64,000 bases of DNA from an uncultured Bacteroidales bacterium (lineage in GTDB: Bacteria; Bacteroidota; Bacteroidia; Bacteroidales; Paludibacteraceae). Positions 1 through 9,900 of the stretch are shown here, one piece after another. The DNA is taken from the NCBI GenBank assembly GCA_946187695.1, contig CAMHSB010000002.1, positions 1 to 64,000 of the forward strand, read 5' to 3'. The position numbers and the translations under genes are program-made. Under the pieces are notes generated by a model. It was not told where the DNA came from. It searched no databases and worked only from the letters and a program-made list of their open reading frames with translations. Every line of letters begins with the position of its first letter. Within the stretch, counting starts at the first letter, position 1.

Positions 1-290
1 CGGTCGATCAGACGTGCAATCAGAATCTCATAGTCTGATGCCTTACCTTCGCGGCGGGTAAAACCACCCGGGAAACGTCCTGCGGACGCAAATTTCTCTT
101 TGTACTCTACAGTGAGGGGCATAAAATCCGTTCCCGGCACTGCATCTTTGGCGGAGCAGACAGTAGCGAGGATCATCGTGTTGCCAAGCGTAGCCATTAC
201 GGCGCCATCTGCTTGTTTCGCTAACTTACCTGTCTCCAGTTTGATCACTCGTCCATCGGGGAGAGCAATCTCTTTGGTAACAATATTCAT
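1..290 (-). CDS. pnp: Polyribonucleotide nucleotidyltransferase (PNPase), N-terminal part
   Basis: Only the first 96 or so codons lie in the window; the gene runs off the left edge. Reading the minus strand from the ATG at 290 gives the first RNase PH-like domain of PNPase: an early segment with [18 protein letters not shown], then GNTMILATV, and the [20 protein letters not shown] segment before [12 protein letters not shown] and RLIDR. These match the family's start closely. PNPase degrades RNA 3' to 5' by phosphorolysis in the cytoplasm. A Bacteroidota promoter lies about 77 bases upstream of the start. Identity is clear; the rest of the protein cannot be assessed. Confidence 0.95.
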   Translation of the reverse strand, partial: MNIVTKEIALPDGRVIKLETGKLAKQADGAVMATLGNTMILATVCSAKDAVPGTDFMPLTVEYKEKFASAGRFPGGFTRREGKASDYEILIARLID

Positions 291-366
291 CTTTTTTTCG
301 TCAATTTTGGTTGCCGTTTGCAACCGTTATATATAATTAGTGTCTATTTAATTCGCAAAAACCGGA

Positions 367-397
367 CAAAGGTACTACAAAAAATTGAAATATCCAA
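367..397 (-). promoter_or_regulatory. Promoter for pnp
   Basis: On the minus strand a TTG (395-397) and TACCTTTG (367-374) are separated by exactly 20 bases, the Bacteroidota -33/-7 pattern. The untranslated leader to the pnp ATG is about 70 bases. Confidence 0.75.
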
Positions 398-485
398 AAA
401 ATTTAGAATAAATCTGTTAAATATTTACATTTATAAGGATTTTTGTATAATTTTGTGGATGTTTGCACAATTGTGCGAACGTAAA

Positions 486-1655
486 TTATCCCCACAATTG
501 CGCCAAATGTCTGTAGTTGAGTAGCCATATATCTCCAGCCGTATTCTCGAAATCGCCGGTATAAACAACCGCCCTGCGAGCAATCGGAGTACCGGTCCAC
601 TCTGGTAGTTTACGCAGCGTCTTCTCGAAGGTCTGCTGGTAGGTCATAGCCGACTTAACCTCTATAGCATATAGTTGTCCCTCCTCTTTAACGAGAACAT
701 CTACCTCATTTTGATTACTATCCCGATAGAAGAACACGTTCCCTTCCTTACCTTGATTTGTACGATGCTTGATGCACTCCATGACAATCATATTCTCGAA
801 TATCGCGCCGCGCATCTTGTCCAACTCTAATTGTCGCGGGGACTCGATGTCTAACAGGTAGCACGCTAATCCCGGATCGTTGAAATAGAGCTTAGGCGTC
901 TTAACGATTCGCTTGGAGATGTTCTCGTAATACGGAGGCAATAATGTTACCAAATAGGAAGCTTGCAAAACGGACAACCAATGATTAATCGTATTCTTAT
1001 CCACTCCTACCTCTGCACCAATCTCTGTTGCATTAAATAACGAACCTATTCGCGCGGCACAAAGTTTCATGAACTTCATGAATTGCATTTGGTCTTTAAT
1101 CTTCAATAGATCGCGCACATCTTTCTCTAAATAGGTCTTTACATAACTTGGATAGAACAAGCGTGCAATGTTCTTATTCGCGCAAATGGCTGGATATAAG
1201 CCATCATACATCTGCTGATTCGCCTCTTTTGCACTATCTACGGTCTCCTCCAGCGACATCGGCAATAACTCATATACGCCGGCACGACCGGGTAACGACT
1301 CGGTTAAGCCCTTCAGCAACTCCAAGTTACTGCTGCCGGTCAATAGAAACTTTCGCTCCGGATGATTATCTACGATGCCTTGTATATAGTCTAATAGCGC
1401 AGGCACTTTCTGCACCTCATCAATGAACATGCCTTCCGGATGTTGATTTAGAAAGGCTACAGGATCATTCTCCGCAAAACTGCGCACATGCAGATCTTTC
1501 ATACTATACTGCTTATACTCGGGGAAGAGATGCTTCAGTATAGTGGACTTCCCGGACTGACGCGGACCGGTAACAGATAGAACTGAGAAGTACTGCGCGG
1601 CCTCCTTTAGAAGCTCCTCCATCTTGCGAGGGATATAAACATTGTTGGTTGCCAT
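486..1655 (-). CDS. AAA_14 / DUF4143 ATP-binding protein
   Basis: A 389-aa predicted ATPase. The N-terminal P-loop domain shows Walker A GPRQSGKST near residue 31, a hhhhDE Walker B-like MFIDEVQKVP near residue 77, and the sensor-like LLTGSSNLELL near residue 105. The C-terminal half has the DUF4143 features: an HTH-like middle region, FYRDSNQNEVDVLV and the nuclease-fold-like LYAIEVKSA stretch near residue 330. This family is very common and often multicopy in Bacteroidales; its role is poorly defined (a link to toxin-antitoxin or mobile functions is only suggested). It has its own promoter. It sits just outside the left surface cassette and is not obviously part of it. Confidence 0.88.
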   Translation of the reverse strand: MATNNVYIPRKMEELLKEAAQYFSVLSVTGPRQSGKSTILKHLFPEYKQYSMKDLHVRSFAENDPVAFLNQHPEGMFIDEVQKVPALLDYIQGIVDNHPERKFLLTGSSNLELLKGLTESLPGRAGVYELLPMSLEETVDSAKEANQQMYDGLYPAICANKNIARLFYPSYVKTYLEKDVRDLLKIKDQMQFMKFMKLCAARIGSLFNATEIGAEVGVDKNTINHWLSVLQASYLVTLLPPYYENISKRIVKTPKLYFNDPGLACYLLDIESPRQLELDKMRGAIFENMIVMECIKHRTNQGKEGNVFFYRDSNQNEVDVLVKEEGQLYAIEVKSAMTYQQTFEKTLRKLPEWTGTPIARRAVVYTGDFENTAGDIWLLNYRHLAQLWG

Positions 1656-1680
1656 AATTGCTACTATCTAAAATCCGCTG

Positions 1681-1711
1681 CAAAGATACAACAAATATTT
1701 GAAACCACCAA
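1681..1711 (-). promoter_or_regulatory. Promoter for the AAA_14 ATPase gene
   Basis: Minus strand TTG (1709-1711), 20 bases, TATCTTTG (1681-1688). The -7 element ends 26 bases upstream of the ATG at 1655. Confidence 0.75.
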
Positions 1712-1785
1712 ACTTTTTAACCAAAATTTTATGTAATTCGTGAGTTTAACTCACCATTTACATAGTTTTTCTCCTTTCTTATACA

Positions 1786-1815
1786 ACAAACGGAGCCCCT
1801 CTGAGCTCCGTTTGT
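1786..1815 (-). terminator. Perfect 11-bp stem-loop, terminator-like
   Basis: ACAAACGGAGC (1786-1796) and GCTCCGTTTGT (1805-1815) pair perfectly around an 8-base loop. It lies between the small membrane gene and the AAA_14 gene, both on the minus strand. No strong T-run follows on the minus strand, so the terminator call is tentative. Confidence 0.5.
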
Positions 1816-1880
1816 CTGCCATTCCCTAACTCCTTAACTCTTTCACTCGTTAAGAAATATTTTTGGTATTTTTGACATTG

Positions 1881-1923
1881 ATTGTAATTACATCCTCATG
1901 GCGCTTATTGGCGCAATTACAAT
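1881..1923 (-). terminator. Stem-loop just after the surface-cassette operon
   Basis: ATTGTAATT (1881-1889) and AATTACAAT (1915-1923) are inverted, 6 bases beyond the stop of the small membrane gene in its reading direction. This is AT-rich and weak as a terminator, but well placed to end the operon. Confidence 0.4.
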
Positions 1924-1928
1924 TAATG

Positions 1929-2336
1929 TTATTTTTTCTGTATTTTTCTTTTATTAATAAGGATCACGCGCATAAGCGCATATACACACGTGAGAAGCAT
2001 CAGCGGCCAGAACACATCGCCGAGCGGATACGGGTTTTCAGGTACATCCGGCTCCTTTTCATTCTCAAACCCATCATCTTCTCCCACGCGACGTATATGT
2101 CCGCGTCCCGGCGAATAAGCCCCCGGAGTCTCTCCAGCCAACGTCGCTCCTGTCGCAGCTGCCTGCGGCAGAGTAGAACCAGTTCCCACCATCGAGGAGG
2201 TGGACTGCATCGTTGCTTCAGGGAACTGGGCGGTGCCCTGGGCATATACGCCCAGAACACTCACCAAACTCATTACAATCAATAAATATCTCATCGATTT
2301 CTTAGCCCCTTGGGCACGATTAACTTCGTTTTTCAT
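1929..2336 (-). CDS. Small secreted, membrane-anchored protein of surface cassette 1
   Basis: A 135-aa protein with no recognised family. A hydrophobic signal segment (RYLLIVMSLVSVLGVYA, about residues 16-32) is followed by a low-complexity Ser/Thr/Ala/Gly-rich stretch (FPEATMQSTSSMVGTG), an acidic region and a hydrophobic segment (VFWPLMLLTCVYALM) near the C-terminus with basic KRKIQKK after it. This suggests export with a C-terminal membrane anchor. The ATG overlaps the stop of the upstream sorted protein as ATGA, which supports this start and translational coupling, although M15 would also give a good signal peptide. A paralogue with near-identical first half lies at 40441-40806 in the mirror cassette. 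Function unknown; it may anchor or assist the two large neighbours. Confidence 0.7.
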   Translation of the reverse strand: MKNEVNRAQGAKKSMRYLLIVMSLVSVLGVYAQGTAQFPEATMQSTSSMVGTGSTLPQAAATGATLAGETPGAYSPGRGHIRRVGEDDGFENEKEPDVPENPYPLGDVFWPLMLLTCVYALMRVILINKRKIQKK

Positions 2337-5300
2337 TTCTGGCCTCCTTTCACTTTTTTACCGGTTGCGTCATAAATCACACCGCGGTGCCATATATAAA
2401 CCTTATCACGGTACAGGAACTTAATCGGCCTGTCGGAATTCAAGTCACCGCCTCCATTAACTACGTCGATGTCCGTCGGTGTCTGACGTTCACCAACCGT
2501 CGCGTTGATTGCAAACCGGTTGCTGATCGTTCCGGACTCGGCAACAAACGTATAGCTGTTCTCGATCAGGTTCGTCACCTCATTGCTCGTGTAGTCAATC
2601 AGGTAAACGCCTTCCAGCTCACCTGCTACACTGGCCTCATGCAGTGAGAACGTGTACTCACCTGTTTGCGGCAGACGAACACTCACCGGTATCCACTCTT
2701 GAGCCAATACCTTATTGATAGCCAAGTAAGCCATGTCCCTATCGCTATAATGCATATAGGTCTTCAGGCTTGTTCCGTCGCCTAACAACTTCTCCAAGTC
2801 GGCATTGATCTCATACTCCGCCGTATATTGGTCACTGATGATAAGACCCATCATATCATTTGCCTCCTCATTGCTGAGTTCGATATATGCTTTCTGTTTG
2901 GAGCTCACAGGTGTCGACTCAGTTTTATAACTCGGAGCGGAAACTACACGAGCAGTAGCACCAAAGGTCACTGTACCTGTCTTCGGAGCCTGTACAAGGA
3001 ATGCGCTTGCAGGAGCTAACTTCGTCGTTAAGATTGGCAGTTGGTCGTATTCCTTGAAACTAATATCCGGAATATTCGCATATTCAATTGCATCGCCGCT
3101 CGCGTCGGCATAACTCAAAGCACCTTTATGCAGCGCCATGTATGGGTTAGCAATGATATTCCATCCTTTCGCGTACGAAGGAGTATTCGCATCGCCCCAA
3201 GCTGTTACTGCCACTTGGTCTTTGTGGGTCGTAACCTCGTCCACTTCGATACTTCCTTGCTCTCCATCGGTCGTCCAATCATTCGTGAACGTCATCGGCA
3301 TACGGACAATAGAGAAGGCCTTACCAGTCGGACGTTTAGCTGTCATAATATAGCCCTTACTCGGCTCCAAGTTCGTCGGCATCGTGCCGCCCCAAGTATA
3401 TTCTACCCAGTTCTGCTCTTGGTGCTGCTGAATATTAGTCGCACGCAACTCTCCGCTATAGTAACGCAGTCTCACTCCTGCAGTCGCCGTACTCTTAGTA
3501 TTCTTGTAAAAGATGCTGCTTGTCGCTACCGGGAACGGAACAGCTATCGGGTAGTACTGATCATAATCAATGTACCAATCGCTGTACCAAACATTATCGT
3601 TGGCGTTCTTCGCCAGACTCGCATCTGTCGGCACATACAAACGTGCTACGTCATACCTCTTACTACCCACACGCGTCCAACCGTTGCGGAGCACAAGCGT
3701 ACGCACTTTCAGTGTACCCACATCCTGCGAACCTTTCGTCACATTAACGGTTGCACCCGGATATATCTCCAGACGATCAATTACCACATCCTTGCTTTCA
3801 AAGTCTCCTGCATTAGCAGTCAGCGTTACATCCGGAAGCACATGTACCTCTGCTTTGCTCCAAGGATCATCTGTTGCCATCAACGAAGACATTGTAGCAC
3901 TTGAAGCAATGATCTTCGGCACAACGATATTGCTCACAGCAACCAGCACATCGCTGCTGTTATACCACTCCAATGTCATCATTGCACCATTACTTTCCTC
4001 ATCCGCAAAATCAATATCGTCACCGAAGTTCGCCGTGTAGTTGTACTTCGTTGCACCACTATTGACACTTGTGAGCGTTTGGCTCAACGTAACGTTTGCA
4101 CTCTCATCGCCGTTCAGTATAGCTTTCACCTTCGTCGCGCTGATACCCGTTGCATCCACTTCCAATATAGCTTTATGCTGTCCCCATTCAACAACCTCCG
4201 CTTCTGCAAATACAATACTACTTGCAGGAATCAGTCTCAACTCTTCTACACCACTCGCATATTGTCCCCATACAAATGGACTGTTTTTGATACTCAGTGT
4301 ATTACCGTTATTCGGACAGGTTAGACGATATTTAGCATCTTGTGGATTAGTTATGTTTGTATTGGTCTGAGTTAGTGCCCACCAATAACCAGCACTTAGG
4401 TTACTTGTCGCTTTGGCATTATCGCTTTTTCCGATGGGAGCGGTACTTCCAGAACCGAACAACGGAGCAGGACCTGCCGGATCATTACCGTCATCAATGC
4501 TCATCGTCAAACGAACATACTGACCGTTCCCTCCGGATATGTTAGATGCCGTTGGACCTGCTAAGCCATATATATTGCTTGCCGCAGTATAAGCAATGCT
4601 CGGATTGTTGATGTCATTAACTGCAATCTCCGATGGAGCAGGTGTTCCTGTTGAAGCCATATTAGACGGCAGTGCATACCATTTATTGTCTTTCTTTCCG
4701 GCTATTACAAATTCCGCTGGCAGGTGACGACCGATAATATCTTGTGTCAGCTTCTTGGTAATCGGCTTTGCTCCGTCTACACTTACGGTTATGCCGGTAA
4801 TCTTATCCAATCCGTCACTGGTATCTCCTGAACCCGGAGTATAGAAGATATACGCATCTTCCTCTATAACACCGCTGCTGTTAGTAGCCAACGCACCACC
4901 GGTTGCTGTCAGAATCTCAAATTTACTCGGTAACCCTGGGAAAGTCAACGCCGTGCTCGGTGTCAAACCACTACCGGTAATGGTGATATATCCTTGCGAA
5001 CGCACTTTCTTCTCTGCCGTTGAAGTAATGAATATCGGTGTACCGGTTGTTACTAAATGTGGCTCCAGCGTCAGTTCCGCACAAGTGAAGACATAATCGG
5101 AATACGTTAGCCACTTAGCATAGTAGGTCTTGTCAGCAGTAATGGCAGCAGACCAATCGACCGGAGTAGAAAGTCCGCTTTCTTGGAACCAACCTCCGAA
5201 CACAAAGCCGGATTTCGTCGGGTCACTCGGCGCACTGACCGTTCCGCCATTATTCACATATTGCGTTGCAACAGAACTACCTCCGTTACTATTAAACGCC

Positions 5301-6877
5301 ACGCTCTGCGGAGTAATAGCTACAGCATCACCCAATGTTGTACCAGCCGCGTTAGTAGCATAAGCAACAATCTGGTAGGTAGTGCCGGTAGTAAAGGCAA
5401 TGCTCAAGTCTGCGTCAAAGCCATCATCTCCGCTACCATCGGGACCAACAACTACTTTTGTTCCATCGCTGGTAGAAGTCGGAGCAGTAGCACCTGTTTT
5501 ATAAACAAATCCATACTCTGCTGTAGCACAAGCGTCACCGTTTGTAATGCCGTCACAAGAAACAGAGATTGTTCCACTTGAAATGCTCTCAAGTTCAGCA
5601 TCTCCTACCGATGGTGCAGAAGAGCAACTGGCACAGGTGGTGAGATATTCAGTATATGATGCTTTAGTAATAACCAAGTTATCTATAAAAGCACGACCAG
5701 TTATTGATGAAATTTTTACTTTAGGATTAGCAGAGGTCAAAATAACTGATACTTCTTGATGTTCAAAGGATTCCCCCATCGTTGATGAATATGTAATTAC
5801 GCTAGGAGCAGTAAACTCGCTATTGTTTGGGTCTATCCCAATGTTACTTTCTATGGCACTCCAACCTTTTACATCAAATGCAATGGTTAATATAGAACCA
5901 ACAGAAGCAGTTAATTCCTTTGTTGTAAGATATCCAGTTGATGAACTTCCTAATCGCACTGCGCCTCCGGCTTGATATGCATAAGCTGAAGCAGTAAAAT
6001 TATCGGTTGTCGTACTCCACGCATTGCCACTACCGCTGGTAGATGTACTATTACCATTAGTTATACTTGAGAAATCTTCTGATAAAAGTGTGGAAAAATC
6101 ATTTCGCGTTGCGAACACTGCGTAAAAAGTAACATCCCCTGTAATTGCAGGTGAGCCGTTGGCGTGAGTAAACAAATCCGATGGACGTGTATTGGTGCTA
6201 CCTGAAATTTGTGATGCAGTCCAGCCAACAAAAACTTTACTATTATCGCAATCGGAAGAAGAAGGAGTGGTAGGAAGAGTAGAAATCTTATGATTGCCAA
6301 AACCAATCGTGGATGGAGATCCACTGCAACTGCCACCATTTACACTCCAATTGACTGAGTAAGTAGCAGCTTCTATAAGAGTTACATTTTGCTGATTATT
6401 ATTGTAACCACCGAAATTAGAGGCCGAACCATTTTTCTGCAAATAAAAACTTGCTCCTTGAATCGTTATTTTTGAATCACTAGTACCTATCGTAACAGCA
6501 GTCTTTTCCGTTGTGACGATGATCTTACCATTACTTGCCGCCGGACTGATGTAATAACCTTTTGGTGTTGTTATATACCAACTGGAGGATTCATATGTAA
6601 ATTTCAGTGGTATTGCACCATCTGTGCTATTAGCACTGGTACCATTAGCAGTACTTCCTACTCCATCTATAAATGTAAGATATTCGATGGTCGTTCCATT
6701 TGATCGTACTCCTTTAATATAGTACCATTTCCCACTGACAATATTAGTAGCATTTGTAATCTCGTCACCAGCTGCTCCCCACGCGCTTGCGCTTGTACAC
6801 AAAAGAATAAGGATTGCGCACAGATGTTTGATATACTTTTTCATAATCGAATTGATTACTGTATTGTTTGTTTTCAT
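2333..6877 (-). CDS. Large secreted protein with T9SS-like sorting motif, surface cassette 1
   Basis: About 1514 aa from the chosen ATG at 6877 (an upstream in-frame ATG at 6898 is possible; the mirror copy shares the sequence AAAATTATG/AAGATTATG at the inner ATG). The signal peptide is KKYIKHLCAILILLCTSASAWG. The N-terminal half is repeat-rich, with a Cys-Asp FVGWTAS...FYAVFATR module near residue 250 and an InlB_B-like GGWF...YYAKW module near 590. The C-terminal 900 residues are homologous to the partner at 35768-40384 (GRHLPAEFVIAG, KWYALPSN). The end, KFLYRDKVYIWHRGVIYD followed by ATGKKVK, resembles the short sorting motif seen in the nuclease and pectate lyase of this window. Likely a T9SS-exported surface protein. 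Its stop overlaps the next gene (ATGA). Confidence 0.75.
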   Translation of the reverse strand: MKTNNTVINSIMKKYIKHLCAILILLCTSASAWGAAGDEITNATNIVSGKWYYIKGVRSNGTTIEYLTFIDGVGSTANGTSANSTDGAIPLKFTYESSSWYITTPKGYYISPAASNGKIIVTTEKTAVTIGTSDSKITIQGASFYLQKNGSASNFGGYNNNQQNVTLIEAATYSVNWSVNGGSCSGSPSTIGFGNHKISTLPTTPSSSDCDNSKVFVGWTASQISGSTNTRPSDLFTHANGSPAITGDVTFYAVFATRNDFSTLLSEDFSSITNGNSTSTSGSGNAWSTTTDNFTASAYAYQAGGAVRLGSSSTGYLTTKELTASVGSILTIAFDVKGWSAIESNIGIDPNNSEFTAPSVITYSSTMGESFEHQEVSVILTSANPKVKISSITGRAFIDNLVITKASYTEYLTTCASCSSAPSVGDAELESISSGTISVSCDGITNGDACATAEYGFVYKTGATAPTSTSDGTKVVVGPDGSGDDGFDADLSIAFTTGTTYQIVAYATNAAGTTLGDAVAITPQSVAFNSNGGSSVATQYVNNGGTVSAPSDPTKSGFVFGGWFQESGLSTPVDWSAAITADKTYYAKWLTYSDYVFTCAELTLEPHLVTTGTPIFITSTAEKKVRSQGYITITGSGLTPSTALTFPGLPSKFEILTATGGALATNSSGVIEEDAYIFYTPGSGDTSDGLDKITGITVSVDGAKPITKKLTQDIIGRHLPAEFVIAGKKDNKWYALPSNMASTGTPAPSEIAVNDINNPSIAYTAASNIYGLAGPTASNISGGNGQYVRLTMSIDDGNDPAGPAPLFGSGSTAPIGKSDNAKATSNLSAGYWWALTQTNTNITNPQDAKYRLTCPNNGNTLSIKNSPFVWGQYASGVEELRLIPASSIVFAEAEVVEWGQHKAILEVDATGISATKVKAILNGDESANVTLSQTLTSVNSGATKYNYTANFGDDIDFADEESNGAMMTLEWYNSSDVLVAVSNIVVPKIIASSATMSSLMATDDPWSKAEVHVLPDVTLTANAGDFESKDVVIDRLEIYPGATVNVTKGSQDVGTLKVRTLVLRNGWTRVGSKRYDVARLYVPTDASLAKNANDNVWYSDWYIDYDQYYPIAVPFPVATSSIFYKNTKSTATAGVRLRYYSGELRATNIQQHQEQNWVEYTWGGTMPTNLEPSKGYIMTAKRPTGKAFSIVRMPMTFTNDWTTDGEQGSIEVDEVTTHKDQVAVTAWGDANTPSYAKGWNIIANPYMALHKGALSYADASGDAIEYANIPDISFKEYDQLPILTTKLAPASAFLVQAPKTGTVTFGATARVVSAPSYKTESTPVSSKQKAYIELSNEEANDMMGLIISDQYTAEYEINADLEKLLGDGTSLKTYMHYSDRDMAYLAINKVLAQEWIPVSVRLPQTGEYTFSLHEASVAGELEGVYLIDYTSNEVTNLIENSYTFVAESGTISNRFAINATVGERQTPTDIDVVNGGGDLNSDRPIKFLYRDKVYIWHRGVIYDATGKKVKGGQK

Positions 6878-6931
6878 AATTTTCAAGTCTTTAAACATTA
6901 AACATTAAACTTTCAACTTTTATCATTTCGA

Positions 6932-9900
6932 TTATTGTAATTTTGCCCAAACGGCATAGAATGTTTTGCCATCATAGTTTTCCACATTTATCTCCGCACC
7001 CGGCAAGAACCAATAGTCCGCACCTGCTGCTTTCAATTCCTCCGTTGTCGGAGCAGGACCTGTTCCTTCCATGTAGGCGGCTACCTTGCTATAGTCGCTT
7101 CGTATCCAACCTACCAAGTGCAAGTGCGTCTCCTCACAAGTGTTCTTTGTAGAACCATCAAAATCATCTTGCGTCGGAGTATTCTTCGTCAGCGTCACTA
7201 CACCCGTTGTAACCGTAGCAACAACATCATCAAATGCTACATTATGTACATTGTCCACAAAGTGAGCTAACGGCAATGCTTTCACACGAATAGTCATCGT
7301 CCTTGTGATAGAGGCGTCTCCTACTGCCTTGAAGGTAATGGTAGCGTCTCCAGCGACTTTTCCACGAGTGGTATAGTACTCCGTCGAATGTCCTACGTGA
7401 GCCAATTTATCTGTATTATAAACCGGTTGTTTGGGATCTGCCTCTTGGTCATACACATATCCTCGCTTTTCTGCTATTACATCTGCCGGAGTATAACCGG
7501 TGATAATAAACCGCACATATTCCCCGATATACGCTTCTACTGTTTCTGGTATAGCAGATGCAGGATCTGCATTTCCAACATCTCCTTTCTTATACATCCA
7601 CGTCCAGCCTTCTAATGCCTTAGCCGAGAAGGTGGCGCCTGCTGTATAAGTGCCCTCTGTGGTTTCCTTTGCAAACGTTACGGTCGTTGTCTGTGCGTTG
7701 GCATTATTTGTAGTAATTGCAGGATCAACACTTGTAGGTGTTACACCACTACTCGTCCATGCCGACAGATAATATCCCGGATCCGGAGTAATCGTCATGG
7801 ATACCTCTTTTGCAGCAGTACAAGTCTCTATCGGACCTGCCGGATCAAATGTCACAGAACCATTAGATGGACTGCCATCCGACAGCGTTACTATATAATC
7901 GCAACACATGGTTACGTAGTCTTTGAAACCGGATGCCACCACTTCACGTTCAATCTTATTGATACCCGTACCAAAACTGTTTTTGGTTTTCATAGATACT
8001 TTATAACCGGTCACAGCGGTTGTCGGTGTCAATTCGACATAACTGGAGTAACCTCCTGCAGAAGTTATATCACTTCCTGTATTATTAGTCGTTAAGTCAG
8101 CACCTACAACCTCTACTCCTGAACTATTTATCAACGACACACGTAATACATCTGAAGTATTATTAGATACGTGGTATACTCTAATCCTAACTTTTACGTT
8201 AGTCATGTTAGAGCTTGTCCAAATAGATTGTTTCTGGAGGTATTCGTCAGCCGCTTTAAAACTGAATGTCGCTTTACAATAACTACCACTTTCATCACGA
8301 GAACTGAACTCTGTATCTTCTATAGCAGCAATAGGAGTTCCTATAGTTGTCGCAAATACTGCATGGAACGTTTTGTCTTCTTCGATTGCCGGAGCATATC
8401 CAACCGACGTGAACAAATCTGGCGGTGCTTCATGTCCTACGCCGACTAATTCTTCCTCACTCCAACCCATGAACTTCTTTGCGCAATCCAATACGTCATC
8501 ATCCGGATCTTCCGGTAATTCCTCTATGCCCGCACAAGTGTTCGTCTCTTCTGTTTGATCGCCTGATGTAAGAGAAGTGTTACCCACCTTCCATACAATA
8601 TCATACGTCTCGCATTCCGGTTCGGTCGCATACATAGCGCTTGTTTGGTGGTAGAGGAAACCACTAAAATCTTCATCAGCATCCCAAGATCCGGAAGAAG
8701 TTGCTTCCCATCCTCCTCCATATACGGAATATGGGTGTAGATATTTTGTACCATGAATAGTCCAATATATCCCGTCAACAGAGAATGTGAGATTGTCTGT
8801 TGTATTAAGCATGGATGTGGAAGAACCTGCAGTGCTTGACAAATTCAAATATTTATCAGCAGCGGCATTATATAATTGTCCCGAAGAAGATGTTCCAGTA
8901 AATTTCCAAATATTGTTAGCACTTACATTATATAAGAAATATCCGTCGGCGTTTTCTCGAAGCGAACTAGTAACATCTGTTCTCGCAATCTCATACTCAT
9001 AGGAAGCTTGTGCTTCGTTGCTCATAGCGTATTCCGATCCACTATTCACTATTGTTAATACATAATTGTCATTGGCAACTAAGTCACTAGTAGATTTGAT
9101 TAACTTATACTCCGCTTTGCTAAACACCGCATACAGTGTCCTCGGAGTGGTAATTCCGTGTGTAGCCGCATCTTCTCCTCCTGCGTGTCCCGGAGTGATA
9201 GAGCACGTAGAACTTGCATCCCATCCGGCAAATGCCCAACAATCACCGCAACTTGTCGGCACTGTCGCTGAACTCGGAAGATCTGCAGTAACGTCCCTTG
9301 TCAATGTTCCATCTATCGCACCATTCACCGAGAATGTCAACTGTGCCACCCAATGTGCATGCAAGGTAGGAGATGCTCCATACAATTTCATTATGGTTGC
9401 ACTTGTTCCATCCGCATTATAATACTTTGTTCCGCCACTTGCTTCCGTGTAATAACCATCGAAACGATAACCGGTTTTCTCCGGAGGAGTAATCGCAGGC
9501 ATTGCCGCATCAAAAGTTGCGGTCACACTTTCCGTTCCTGCTGTTGTCGCTCCATGATTATTTAGCGTAACCGTGTATTGATTTGCACTCCATTGAGCCG
9601 TATAGGTCGTATTCTCTGCCGGCATGTTCTCTGCCGGTGTTGGACTCCAGCCGGTGAATGTATAACCGTTTGCACTTCCACACACCGGTGCTGTAAGTTC
9701 CGTGTTGTATTCCTGACTACTGCTAACATTACCCGTCGCATTGACAGCCGCACCTGTTCCGGCAGTAGTTACTTTTCCTCTGACTGTTGCCCATGTCAAC
9801 GTGTAACTGTTAATGCTCCATTGCGCATACAGGTTAGTTGCACTCGTCTTATCCCAGGCATTTGCACTCGATAAGGTCTTCGGACTTCCTGTATATTGGT

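Noticed and set aside
3041..3904. 287-codon plus-strand frame inside the sorted surface protein gene
   Set aside because: Composition is that of an antisense shadow; the minus-strand protein is supported by a signal peptide, homologue and operon context.
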